Of a DNA stretch of 64,000 nucleotides, positions 45,142 through 53,999 are shown piece by piece; the stretch's first letter is position 1; each line of letters begins with the position of its first letter. Below the pieces are notes generated by a model that ran no database searches, was not told the origin of the DNA, and saw only the letters and a list, made by a program, of their open reading frames with translations. This DNA is from Stagnimonas sp965279705 (GTDB taxonomy: Bacteria > Pseudomonadota > Gammaproteobacteria > Nevskiales > Nevskiaceae): assembly GCA_965279705.1 (NCBI GenBank), contig OZ257257.1:1240001-1304000 (forward strand), written 5' to 3'. A program made the translations under genes and the position numbers.

Positions 45142-45693
45142 GTGCCCTATCGCCACCACCCGTTGACCATCGCGCTGCACTGGCTGACGCTGCTGCTGAT
45201 CGTCGTGGGCGTGGCCAGCGTGCTGTCGCGCGAACTCACCGATGACAAGGCCATCCGCGGCGTGCTGCTGGCGGTGCATCGCTCTTGCGGCCTGCTGGTG
45301 CTCTGGGGCGTGGTGATTCGCCTGCTGTCGCGCTGGGTGATGGTGACGCACGAGGTCAACACCGATTTGCCGCGCCACATTCGCTGGGCGACCTGGCTGG
45401 TACATGGCCTTCTCTATCTCGGTCTGGTCGCCATGCCGCTGCTCGGCTGGGCACTGACCAATGCCCGTGGGCAGCCGGTACAGCTGCTGGAGATATTCCC
45501 GCTGCCGACGCTTTTGGCGCGCAACCGTGATCTCGCCGAAACACTGGAGAGCTGGCACCAGAACACCGCCTGGGTATTGATCGCCTTCGCCACCATTCAT
45601 GCACTCGCCGCGCTCTGGCACCACGCCATCCGCAAGGACGATGTGCTGCGCTCGATGCTGCCTTGGCGCTCCTCTTCTTCCCGTTCCAACTGA
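45142..45693 (+). CDS. Cytochrome b561 family protein
   Basis: 183 residues, four membrane helices. Histidines suitable for two b hemes are in YRHHPLTIALHWLTL, LLAVHRSCGLLVLW, WLVHGLLYLGLVA and ATIHALAALWHH. The family passes electrons across or within the inner membrane, often between quinones and periplasmic carriers. The start is a GTG at 45142, giving MPYRHHP as in relatives. It is the first of three electron-transfer genes and carries a QseB/PmrA-like box upstream. Confidence 0.92.
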   Translation: MPYRHHPLTIALHWLTLLLIVVGVASVLSRELTDDKAIRGVLLAVHRSCGLLVLWGVVIRLLSRWVMVTHEVNTDLPRHIRWATWLVHGLLYLGLVAMPLLGWALTNARGQPVQLLEIFPLPTLLARNRDLAETLESWHQNTAWVLIAFATIHALAALWHHAIRKDDVLRSMLPWRSSSSRSN

Positions 45694-45716
45694 TTTCCTT
45701 GCCACCGGAGTTGCAC

Positions 45717-47072
45717 ATGTCTCTGCCCAGCCGATTGACCGCCTTAAGGACATTGATGACCGTTGCAGCGCTGCTGCTCGGCAGCCTGCCTGCGCATGCG
45801 CTGCCCAGCTACGCGCGACAAACCGGGCAGGAATGTGTGTCCTGCCATGTGGGTGCGATTGGCCCGCAGCTGACGCCGTACGGGCAGAAGTTCAAGATCG
45901 GCGGCTACACCGATGGCAAGTTCGCCGAGTGGGGTATTCCGCTCTCGGCGCACATCATCGCCGGTGCAACGCACACCCAGAAAGAGCAGGACGGCCCGGC
46001 CGCCGAGCACTTCAAGAGCAATGACAACGTCGCGATCCAGGAAGTCTCCGGCTTCATCGCCGGCAAGCTCAGCGATCACGTCGGCACCTTCAGCCAGGTC
46101 ACGCTCTCGGGCATCGAGCAGCGCGTGGGCTGGGACAACATCGACGTGCGCTACGCCCGCGAGCTCAAGTTTGGCGAGACCGATGCTGTGCTCGGCCTTT
46201 CGCTCAACAACAACCCAACGGTGCAGGACCCGTTCAACACGGTGGGCGTCTGGGCTTATCCCTACACCTCGTCCGACTTGGGCTTTGGGGCGCCGAGCAA
46301 TGCGCTGCTGACCGGCGAGAACGCGCTGTACGGCCTGGGCCAGAACGTGCTTGGCCTCACGGGCTATGCCTTCATCGCCAACTCGGTGTATCTCGAACTC
46401 GGCGGCTATCGCAAATTGAATGGCGCGACCTTGAGCCGCCTGGGTGCCGGCAAGGATTCCGAAGTGCCGCTCACCGGCTTCACGCCCTACTACCGCCTGG
46501 CCTATACCAGGGACTTCAACCATCAGAATTTCTCGGTGGGACTGATCGGCATGAACAGCAGCTTCAAGCCCGAGGACGGCGGCGGTGCCAAAGACAAGTT
46601 CAAGGACATTGGCCTGGATGCCAGCTATCAGTTTCTCGGCACCCGCAAGCACATCGGCACGGTGAACGCCGCCTATATCCGTGAGAAGCAGACGCTCGCG
46701 TACACCGTTGCCGAGGGAGGCGCTGACAACACCTCGCAAACGCTGAAGAGCTACAACGTCAATGCGGCGTATTACTTCAAGAACACTTACGGCGCGACGG
46801 TGGGTCTGTTCGGCAGCAAGGGCAATGAAGACGCGACGCTCTACGCCGACAACCGCGTAGCGAGGCCCAACACCAACGGCACCACCGTGCAGCTCGACTG
46901 GACGCCGACCGGCAAGGAGAGTTTCACCGGCCCAGCCTGGCTCAACTACCGGCTCGCCCTGCAATACACCGCCTTCTCGAAATACGACGGGGCCAAGAAC
47001 GACTACGACGGCAGCGGTCGCAAGGCCAGCGACAACAACACGCTATTCCTCTACCTCTGGAGTGCCCTGTGA
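45717..47072 (+). CDS. Outer-membrane barrel protein with N-terminal c-type heme motif
   Basis: 451 residues. The signal peptide (MSLPSRLTALRTLMTVAALL...AHA) is followed at once by YARQTGQECVSCHVGAIGPQ, a CxxCH heme-binding site (Cys40, Cys43, His44). The remaining ~380 residues show alternating amphipathic strands rich in Tyr/Phe/Gly (NAAYYFKNTYGATVGLFGSK) ending LFLYLWSAL, typical of a porin-like barrel with a C-terminal aromatic-hydrophobic strand. The arrangement suggests electron passage at or through the outer membrane. GGAG lies 6-9 bases before the ATG. The stop overlaps the next gene by 4 bases. Confidence 0.85.
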   Translation: MSLPSRLTALRTLMTVAALLLGSLPAHALPSYARQTGQECVSCHVGAIGPQLTPYGQKFKIGGYTDGKFAEWGIPLSAHIIAGATHTQKEQDGPAAEHFKSNDNVAIQEVSGFIAGKLSDHVGTFSQVTLSGIEQRVGWDNIDVRYARELKFGETDAVLGLSLNNNPTVQDPFNTVGVWAYPYTSSDLGFGAPSNALLTGENALYGLGQNVLGLTGYAFIANSVYLELGGYRKLNGATLSRLGAGKDSEVPLTGFTPYYRLAYTRDFNHQNFSVGLIGMNSSFKPEDGGGAKDKFKDIGLDASYQFLGTRKHIGTVNAAYIREKQTLAYTVAEGGADNTSQTLKSYNVNAAYYFKNTYGATVGLFGSKGNEDATLYADNRVARPNTNGTTVQLDWTPTGKESFTGPAWLNYRLALQYTAFSKYDGAKNDYDGSGRKASDNNTLFLYLWSAL

Positions 47073-47440
47073 TCCGGGCTGTGCTCCTGGCATTGCCGCT
47101 GCTGATGGTGTCGCTGACCGCACTCGCGGTCGGCGATGCTTCGCGCGGTGCGGACTCGTTCGATTCCAACTGCGCCGAGTGCCATAGCGTGGCGAAGACG
47201 CTGAAGAACAAAAAGGGGCCAACGCTGTTTGGCATCGTTGGCAGGCCTGCTGCAAGCATCGCGGGATTCGACTACTCGCCCGCACTCAAGGCCGCCGGTT
47301 TTGCGTGGAATGCCGAGAAGCTCGACCTCTACGTCACCGCCCCCAAGAAGCTGGTACCCGATGGCAAGATGAAGTTCGACGGCCTCGGCGATGCCGGTGA
47401 GCGCGCCGATCTGCTGAGCTTTCTGGCGCAGCAGAAATAG
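47069..47440 (+). CDS. Class I periplasmic cytochrome c
   Basis: 123 residues. Signal peptide MIRAVLLALPLLMVSLTALA, heme site CAECH (Cys35, Cys38, His39), conserved GPTLFGIVGRPA, and axial Met101 in DGKMKFDG. It is a small soluble electron shuttle of the mitochondrial cytochrome c type. The GTG start overlaps the previous stop. With b561 and the heme-barrel protein it forms a three-gene chain from the inner to the outer membrane. Confidence 0.93.
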   Translation: MIRAVLLALPLLMVSLTALAVGDASRGADSFDSNCAECHSVAKTLKNKKGPTLFGIVGRPAASIAGFDYSPALKAAGFAWNAEKLDLYVTAPKKLVPDGKMKFDGLGDAGERADLLSFLAQQK

Positions 47441-47452
47441 TCCAGCCACGCC

Positions 47453-49087
47453 CTAGATCGCTAGCTCGACCCGGTTTCGGCCGCGCTGCTTGGCACGGTA
47501 CAAGGCTGCGTCCGCAGCAGTGATTGCCTCTGTGAGGTCTCTGCCGGCTCGCCACTCGCTGATCCCGATGCTGATCGTGACTTGCAGCCCTAATGCAAAG
47601 TCATGAACGGCCACACGCTCGCGGAATTTTTCGGCGATGTCGCGTGCACCTGCAAGATCACAATGGTCGAGCAGCAGGATGAACTCCTCTCCGCCATGGC
47701 GCCCGGCGATATCCTCCGGGCGCGCCTGCGTGGTCAGCAACGCGCTCAGGCGCACCAGTACTTGATCTCCCGCTGGATGCCCGAACTGGTCGTTGATGTT
47801 CTTGAAGTGATCCACATCGAGCAGCACCAGGCACGCAGGCTGCGGATGCGCCATGGTGCTGTTCAACAATTTTGCCAGTCGCAGATCGAAACCCCGGCGA
47901 TTGAGCAATCCCGTCAGTGGATCGGTCAGGCTTTCTTTTTCACGCGCTTCCACCACGTCGGCCGCAACCGCGATGAGCTTGTTCACCTCGCTGGAAATCG
48001 TTCCGAATTCGTCGCGTCGGCCATAGTCGATACGGGTACGAAAATTACCCCCCTGCGAGATGAGGTCAAGACCCAGCAGCAGCCGGCTGAGTCCGGTGAC
48101 GATCCGGCCAACGGTGGCGAGCGAGAGGCCGAGAGTCACCAGACCCAGCACGCCGAGCGCCAGCGCGAACAGCCTCATCCGCCACTCCAGATCCTTCATC
48201 TTCTGGTCTGCGGCTTCGATGAGCCTGAGAGATTGCCTCTGTGCAACCGATAGAAGAAGGTCAACTGCGGCACTGGCATCTTTCCACCACTGCTCGGCGC
48301 CAAACCCCAAGCCGTCCGGCTGACGCGTTTGGATGAGTCTCGCCACTCGGTCCTCGGCGAGCCGCAGCGTCGGCGACGCCAGTTCTTGCGCGCTCTCGGT
48401 CAGCGTGGGGCTGGGTGCGGAGCGCTGGTACAAGCGGATGTATTCGCGATAAAGGGTGGTGAGACGAATCAAATCGGTGGCGGCGACATCAGGCATGACA
48501 CCCGCCAGAAGTAAGCCGTTTACCTTGCCACGCTCCTGCGCCAGGATTTCTGCGGCCTGCATCAAATGAGTCACGTGTTCGTAGGGCAAACCAACTTCGA
48601 TCATGCCGTCCGCCAGGCGCCTTGCAGACGAATCAATGAGAACCGCAATCAGGCCTGTGTACCAATTGAAGACGAGGTCGGGCGACTCACTGCGGTGATC
48701 TGCTGCCGAGCGATGCTGGGCAAGCTCAGTGACCCGGACGGCAACCGGCGCATCCAGCATCTGTCCCGACGGCGGTCCGATCTTCGCTAATGCCTGGTCA
48801 AGCGCTGCACGCGCCGTCGATAGGGATGGATTCCGATACTCGTCGGCATGGGCGTGCAACCATCCGTTGGTAAGTCCCCGCTCACGCGCACCAAACGTGG
48901 ACGCATCGGCATAGTGCTGTGCCGCGATCAGGCCTTCGCGGATTCGTCCCAAACGCTCGCCTTGCTCGACCAGGTTTCGGTATTGCAGAAAGGCCCCGGC
49001 CCAGATCGAGCCGGTCGCGACGGCCGCCAGAATCAGCAGTTGGTTGCGGATCGAATGCCGTGCTGCCGAATGGGTAACGACACTCAC
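47453..49087 (-). CDS. Diguanylate cyclase with NIT-like periplasmic sensor
   Basis: 544 residues. N-terminal membrane helix, a ~250-residue helical periplasmic domain with paired motifs ARERGLTNGWL and AQERGKVNGLLLAG (nitrate/nitrite-sensing NIT pattern), a second helix around residue 310, a HAMP-like linker, and a GGDEF domain whose active site is GGEEF. An RxxD inhibitory site (RPED) lies five residues before it, so product feedback is likely. It should make c-di-GMP in response to an external small molecule. The ligand is an inference from domain type. Single gene, convergent with the cytochrome operon. Confidence 0.9.
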   Translation of the reverse strand: MSVVTHSAARHSIRNQLLILAAVATGSIWAGAFLQYRNLVEQGERLGRIREGLIAAQHYADASTFGARERGLTNGWLHAHADEYRNPSLSTARAALDQALAKIGPPSGQMLDAPVAVRVTELAQHRSAADHRSESPDLVFNWYTGLIAVLIDSSARRLADGMIEVGLPYEHVTHLMQAAEILAQERGKVNGLLLAGVMPDVAATDLIRLTTLYREYIRLYQRSAPSPTLTESAQELASPTLRLAEDRVARLIQTRQPDGLGFGAEQWWKDASAAVDLLLSVAQRQSLRLIEAADQKMKDLEWRMRLFALALGVLGLVTLGLSLATVGRIVTGLSRLLLGLDLISQGGNFRTRIDYGRRDEFGTISSEVNKLIAVAADVVEAREKESLTDPLTGLLNRRGFDLRLAKLLNSTMAHPQPACLVLLDVDHFKNINDQFGHPAGDQVLVRLSALLTTQARPEDIAGRHGGEEFILLLDHCDLAGARDIAEKFRERVAVHDFALGLQVTISIGISEWRAGRDLTEAITAADAALYRAKQRGRNRVELAI

Positions 49088-49206
49088 TGTGAGCTTGGAG
49101 ATTGGGCGGGGATGTGCTGATTGTAAGGCGATCGTTGACGATCATTTTCGACTTGCAGCACGTCGTTTATCTCCGTTGGCAACGATCCGTTTTTGGCACC
49201 AGACGA

Positions 49207-50271
49207 TCAGGCATAAAGACTGCCATCTGCTGCTGGCTGCGGCGCGCTATCGGCTTGTGTGAAAACCGAGCGGAGTATCGCCAGAACCTGGTCGACGTCC
49301 ATTGCCGTGACATCCAGATGCGTCACGAAACGCGTGCGTGGGCCGATGCTGGCGAGCACGTTCTGAGCCTTGAGCGCCGCAGAGATTGCTGCGACCTGCG
49401 GCCCGGGAATATGTACGAAGACGATATTGGTTTGCACCGGCTCCACCACCAGTCCCAGCGCGTGCAGGCCATCGGCGAGATGCCGAGCGAGCGCGTGATC
49501 TTCCGCAAGGCGGGCAACGTGATGCTCCAGTGCATACAGGCCTGCCGCCGCGATCACTCCGGCCTGCCGCATACCGCCGCCGAGCGCCTTGCGCCAGCGC
49601 AGCGCCTGCTGGATGAAAGACTTGCTGCCCATCAGCAGGCTGCCCACTGGCGCGCCGAGCCCCTTGCTCAGGCAGAGCGAGACGGAGTCGAAGCCGGCCA
49701 CGATTTCGTGCTCGCTACAACCACGCGCCACCATTGCATTGCAGATGCGGGCGCCGTCGAGATGAGTGGCAAGGCCATGTGCGTGGGCCAGCGCGGTGGC
49801 CTGCGCCACGTAGCCTGCGGGCAGCACCTTGCCGCCGATGGTGTTCTCCAGCGCGAGCAGCCGCGTGCGGGCAAAGTGCACGTCGTCGGGCTTGATGGCC
49901 GCAGCAATATCGCCGAGCGCCAGCGTGCCATCGGGCCGATTCGCAATCGGCTGCGGCTGGATGCTGCCCAGCACGGCGGCACCGCCTTGCTCCCATCGAT
50001 AGGTGTGCGCCTCGGCACCGACGATCATCTCGTCGCCACGCCCGCAATGCGACATCAGCCCGGCCAGATTGCTCTGCGTGCCGGTGGCAAAGAACAGCGC
50101 CGCCTCGAAGCCGAAGCGTTCGGCGGCGACCGCTTGCAGACGGTTGACGGCGGGGTCGTCGCCATAGACGTCATCACCCAGTTCGGCGGCGTGCATGGCG
50201 GCCCGCATGGCGTCGGTGGGGCGGGTGACAGTGTCGCTACGGAGGTCGATCGGTCGCTGGGTATTTGTCAT
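49207..50271 (-). CDS. ltaE: Low-specificity L-threonine aldolase
   Basis: 354 residues. PLP enzyme cleaving L-threonine/allo-threonine to glycine and acetaldehyde. Signatures: DLRSDTVTRPTDAMRAAM at the start, GDDVYGDDPAVNRL, HLDGARICNA, and the PLP Lys in SLCLSKGLGAPVGS. The ATG at 50271 (MTNTQRPIDLRSDT) fits the family; the open frame upstream is non-coding. It is divergent from the nucleotide cyclase gene. Confidence 0.95.
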   Translation of the reverse strand: MTNTQRPIDLRSDTVTRPTDAMRAAMHAAELGDDVYGDDPAVNRLQAVAAERFGFEAALFFATGTQSNLAGLMSHCGRGDEMIVGAEAHTYRWEQGGAAVLGSIQPQPIANRPDGTLALGDIAAAIKPDDVHFARTRLLALENTIGGKVLPAGYVAQATALAHAHGLATHLDGARICNAMVARGCSEHEIVAGFDSVSLCLSKGLGAPVGSLLMGSKSFIQQALRWRKALGGGMRQAGVIAAAGLYALEHHVARLAEDHALARHLADGLHALGLVVEPVQTNIVFVHIPGPQVAAISAALKAQNVLASIGPRTRFVTHLDVTAMDVDQVLAILRSVFTQADSAPQPAADGSLYA

Positions 50272-50423
50272 GGCCGCATTATCGCCCGGTGATTTGAAAA
50301 CTCGTGTGGCACCCGCCTTGTTCGTATGCCACGAAAGGCTACTGGTGGATGCGCCGCCACAGCCTTGCCGGTGCGTTAGCATTCCCCGCAGGGGATTGGG
50401 AATAAAACACTGGCGGGGGCCAC

Positions 50424-52790
50424 ATGAAAACACCCAGCAGGCGCCTTACAGCAATCGTCTTCACCGACGTCGTTGGTTACAGCGCGGTCGTGCATCGCGA
50501 TGAGCGGCTCGGCGACCGCTTGCTCGAGCGCCAGCGGCTGGTGGTGCGCAAGATCATCCCTGCGTACGGCGGCCGCGAAGTGTCCACCGCGGGTGACAGT
50601 TTCCTGCTGCAATTCGACAGCACGCTGTCGGCGGTCGAAGCGGTCATCGCCATCCAGCAGCGGCTGGCGCGCGAGCCATCGACTGAAGCGCCGATCGTGC
50701 TGCGCGCCAGCGTGCATCTGGGCGATGTTGAGCATCGCAGGGGCGATCTCTATGGCGACGGTGTCAATGCCGCTGCACGGCTGTTGCCCCTATCGCCTGA
50801 GGGCGGCCTGGCGCTGTCGAGTCAGGCACTCAGCATGATCCGCCCACGCATCGAGCTGCCGGTGCGCTCGCTCGGCACGCCGCCTCTGAAGAACATCGTC
50901 ACGCCCATCGAAGTGTTCGTAGTCGAGGCGGCCGATCTGGCCCGCATCGAGCTTCAGGCCACAGTGCCTCCCGCTACTGCTTTCACGTTCGCAGGGTTCG
51001 GCGCAGCGGCGTTATCCATCAGGTCTGCCGCGGTCGTCGTGGTGATAGCAGTGTTGGTGGGCTGGGGCATCGCGCACTGGTCTAAGGCGCCTGCGCCCGT
51101 GCCTGCCATCGCACCCGCCAGCCCGGCAGCAGTGTTGGAAAAATCCGTTGCGGTATTGCCCTTCGCCAACATGAGCGAGGACAAGGGCAACGGTTATTTC
51201 GCGGACGGCATGCAGGACGAAATCCTCACCGCACTCGCCAAGATCAAGGCGCTCAAGGTCATCTCCCGCACCTCCACCGAGCAGTTCCGGGGCACGACCC
51301 GCAAGCTGTCGGATATCGGCGCAGCACTCGGCGTGACGGCGGTGTTGGAGGGTAGCGTGCAGCGTCTGGGCAATCGCGTTCGCATCAACGTGCAGCTCAT
51401 CAATGCCCATACCGACGCGCATCTGTGGGCCGAGAGTTACGACCGCGATTTGACCGACCTGTTTGCCGTGCAAAGCGATGTCGCCCGAGGTGTGGCTGCG
51501 GCCCTGCAGGCCAGCCTGTTACCAGCGGAGCAAAAGGCCATCGCGCGCGCGCCGACACAGAGTGCCAAGGCCCACGATCTGTATCTGAAAGCCAGCGATC
51601 TGGAGCGGCGCGGCGACGACGCGCCACAGCCGGACGACATCAACACACTCTGGCCGGAGGTCGTCGCACTCTATCGGCAGGCGCTGGCCGAAGACCCGGC
51701 CTTTGCACTGGCCGCGGCTGCGATCGGCCGCGTGCAGATGCGCATCTACTTTTACGGAGAGCACGACAAGGCGCAGATGGCGGACGCCCGCAAGGCCGCC
51801 GAGCTTGCGCTGCGCCTCGACCCGGATCTTGCCGAAGCGCACGTGGCGCTGGGGCTCTACCACTACTGGGGCCAGAAGGATTACACCGCCGCGCGCGCCG
51901 CACTCGAAACAGCCCGCAGCTCAAAGCCCAGTGACGCCAATGTGCAAGGTTATCTGGGTGTCATCGCCCGTCGCCAGGGGCGCTGGGACGAGGCCGTCGA
52001 CCAGTTCAAGCAGGCGGTCGCGCTCGATCCACAATCCACCAGCTGGTGGGAACAGCTGGCAATCGTCTACCGCGAGTTGAACCGATGGAGTGAGAACCAC
52101 GCCGCCGTGGGCCGACTGATGGTGCTCGTCGCTGATCCGATCTATCGCCAATGGTGGCAGGCGAACGATGCGATCTCGAAGTCCGGCGATCTCGTGCCCA
52201 TGCGCGATTTCATAGCGGGCTTGAAACCGGGCTCTGATGCCTATCGCCAATACACGGTGGATCGGGTGGATGGGCATTACCTGCTGCGTGACTTCGATGC
52301 GGCGATTGCGGCACTGGATGAAATGGAGACTGGCTGGATCACCTCCACCCACGGCGAGGCATTACAGCCGAAGGCCTTGCGCATCGGCATGCTGCACATG
52401 CTCAAGGGCGATCCCGTTCGCGCCCGCCCGTATTGCGAAGAAGCGCTGCGACTGGTGGACACCGCTCTGCGGCAGCACCCGGAGGAGAGCGCCTCGCACT
52501 TCCATCGCGGCTATGCACTGGCCTGCCTCGCAAAGCGCACAGAGGCGGTGGCGGCCGCACAACACGGCGCTGCCCTCACGCCCGTCGCCAAGGATGCGCT
52601 CGTCGGTGCCAACTATTTGTTCGACCTCGCCTCCATATACGCCCTGACGGGAGATCACGACCGTGCCATCGAGACGCTGAGGCAGCTGCTGGCGGTGCCC
52701 AGCGACTATTCGAAGGGATGGCTCGGGGTCGAGCCGCAGCTCGACGCCTTGCACGACGATCAGCGCTTCCAGCTGCTGCTGAAGAATTGA
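50424..52790 (+). CDS. Class III nucleotide cyclase with TolB/FlgO-like and TPR domains
   Basis: 788 residues. Cyclase domain (about 5-170): metal Asp15 in FTDVVGYS and Asp58 in STAGDSFLLQF, and transition-state Asn115/Arg119 in DGVNAAARL. The adenine-selecting Lys position before AGDS is Ser54, so nucleotide specificity is not classical. A membrane helix (about 195-212) follows. Then comes a FlgO/TolB-like domain (SVAVLPFANMSEDKGNGYFA...GMQDEIL, then GSVQRLGNRVRINVQLINA). The rest is TPR-like helical repeats (about 340-788). The C-terminal part should lie outside the inner membrane. It probably makes cAMP (or cGMP) under control of protein contacts. It converges with the diguanylate cyclase gene 15 bases away. 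Confidence 0.9.
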   Translation: MKTPSRRLTAIVFTDVVGYSAVVHRDERLGDRLLERQRLVVRKIIPAYGGREVSTAGDSFLLQFDSTLSAVEAVIAIQQRLAREPSTEAPIVLRASVHLGDVEHRRGDLYGDGVNAAARLLPLSPEGGLALSSQALSMIRPRIELPVRSLGTPPLKNIVTPIEVFVVEAADLARIELQATVPPATAFTFAGFGAAALSIRSAAVVVVIAVLVGWGIAHWSKAPAPVPAIAPASPAAVLEKSVAVLPFANMSEDKGNGYFADGMQDEILTALAKIKALKVISRTSTEQFRGTTRKLSDIGAALGVTAVLEGSVQRLGNRVRINVQLINAHTDAHLWAESYDRDLTDLFAVQSDVARGVAAALQASLLPAEQKAIARAPTQSAKAHDLYLKASDLERRGDDAPQPDDINTLWPEVVALYRQALAEDPAFALAAAAIGRVQMRIYFYGEHDKAQMADARKAAELALRLDPDLAEAHVALGLYHYWGQKDYTAARAALETARSSKPSDANVQGYLGVIARRQGRWDEAVDQFKQAVALDPQSTSWWEQLAIVYRELNRWSENHAAVGRLMVLVADPIYRQWWQANDAISKSGDLVPMRDFIAGLKPGSDAYRQYTVDRVDGHYLLRDFDAAIAALDEMETGWITSTHGEALQPKALRIGMLHMLKGDPVRARPYCEEALRLVDTALRQHPEESASHFHRGYALACLAKRTEAVAAAQHGAALTPVAKDALVGANYLFDLASIYALTGDHDRAIETLRQLLAVPSDYSKGWLGVEPQLDALHDDQRFQLLLKN

Positions 52791-52805
52791 GATGGGCCTG
52801 AAACA

Positions 52806-53990
52806 TCAGCGATCGCCTGGTGCGGTCGGCAGGGCGGCGGTGGCCACCCGGTTGCGACCCGCGTGCTTGGCTTCGTACAAGGCCTGATCGGCGCGACCGA
52901 GCGCCGCGTGCAGGGATTCGTCGGGCAGTACCGCCTCTGCCACGCCGAGGCTGACGGTGGCGCTGATCTCCCAACCCGAGAAGCGCAGGCTGCTGCCGCG
53001 AAACTGGTCGCAGACCCGCTGGGCCACGAGGCGCGCACCGGCTAGGTCGGTATCCGGCAGCAGGGCCCAGAACTCTTCGCCGCCGGGGCGGCACAAGAGA
53101 TCAGTAGGTCGCAAGGCCACGCGCGCGGTCTGCGCAAAAGCGCTCAGCACCGCGTCGCCGGCTTCATGGCCGTAGCGGTCGTTGATGCTCTTGAACCAGT
53201 CGAGGTCCATCACCAGCACCGACATCGGCTTGCCGTCCCGCAGGCTGCGCTGCCGCTGCCGGTCGGCCAACTGCTCGAAGCCCTTACGGTTGAGCAGGCT
53301 AGTCAGCGCATCCACGGTGGCGGCGCGCACCAACTGATTCTCGTGGCGCTCGAACAGCATCATGAAGCTGGAAAGATTCACCAGCGCGAAGGAGCTGAAG
53401 TACACCAGCATCACCATGGGATACCAACCCTGCCATGCGGTGAAACTCAAGTCGGCCCTTGGCTGCTGCAACCAGACGACCGCAAGCTGCACGCACACGA
53501 GGACGATGTTGAGCCCGATGCTTGCGATGAGCATCTGTCGCGTCACCATCGGTTCGGCACGGTAGGCGCGCAGCGAGTCCCGGATGATCAGGCCGTTGAA
53601 GAGCACCGCAGCCAGCAGGATGATGACGGTGCGACGGGCGGCGGTCAGGCCCAGCGGCTCCGTGAACGCGGCGACCCCGAACAGCATCAGTGGCGCGCTC
53701 AGGTACTGCCAGGCCGGCGTGTGCTGGCCCTCGAAGCGGCGGAGCCCAGCCCAGCGCAAGGTGCCGGTCAACAGCATCAGCATGTTGCCGACGGCGATGC
53801 TCAGAAGGTCGGGGATCGTGCCGCGCAGGAAGTACAGCAGGGTGCCGCCCGCCGTGCAGAGACTCGCGACACTCCAGAACGCCAGCGCGGTTTCGCGGCG
53901 GCGAACGGCCCACACCGCAGCGAGCAGCAGTCCGTAGACGAGCGACGAAATCGACATCAGGAGCAAGGCCGTGCGCATGTCGATGTGCAT
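52806..53990 (-). CDS. Membrane diguanylate cyclase (paralogue 2)
   Basis: 394 residues. Six or seven membrane helices (about 1-205), then a GGDEF domain with NDRYGHEAGDAVL, inhibitory site RPTD, and active site GGEEF. It should synthesise c-di-GMP in response to a membrane-level signal. It is the last gene of a six-gene run, 9 bases after its paralogue; the two share the membrane-domain layout (RWAGLRRF) and catalytic domain, so a local duplication is likely. Confidence 0.93.
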   Translation of the reverse strand: MHIDMRTALLLMSISSLVYGLLLAAVWAVRRRETALAFWSVASLCTAGGTLLYFLRGTIPDLLSIAVGNMLMLLTGTLRWAGLRRFEGQHTPAWQYLSAPLMLFGVAAFTEPLGLTAARRTVIILLAAVLFNGLIIRDSLRAYRAEPMVTRQMLIASIGLNIVLVCVQLAVVWLQQPRADLSFTAWQGWYPMVMLVYFSSFALVNLSSFMMLFERHENQLVRAATVDALTSLLNRKGFEQLADRQRQRSLRDGKPMSVLVMDLDWFKSINDRYGHEAGDAVLSAFAQTARVALRPTDLLCRPGGEEFWALLPDTDLAGARLVAQRVCDQFRGSSLRFSGWEISATVSLGVAEAVLPDESLHAALGRADQALYEAKHAGRNRVATAALPTAPGDR

Positions 53991-53999
53991 GGCGCGGAC

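Noticed and set aside
45744..46964. 406-codon open frame opposite the heme-c/porin gene
   Set aside because: Shadow frame; no start signal or recognisable domain, and the plus strand has a signal peptide, CxxCH and barrel strands.
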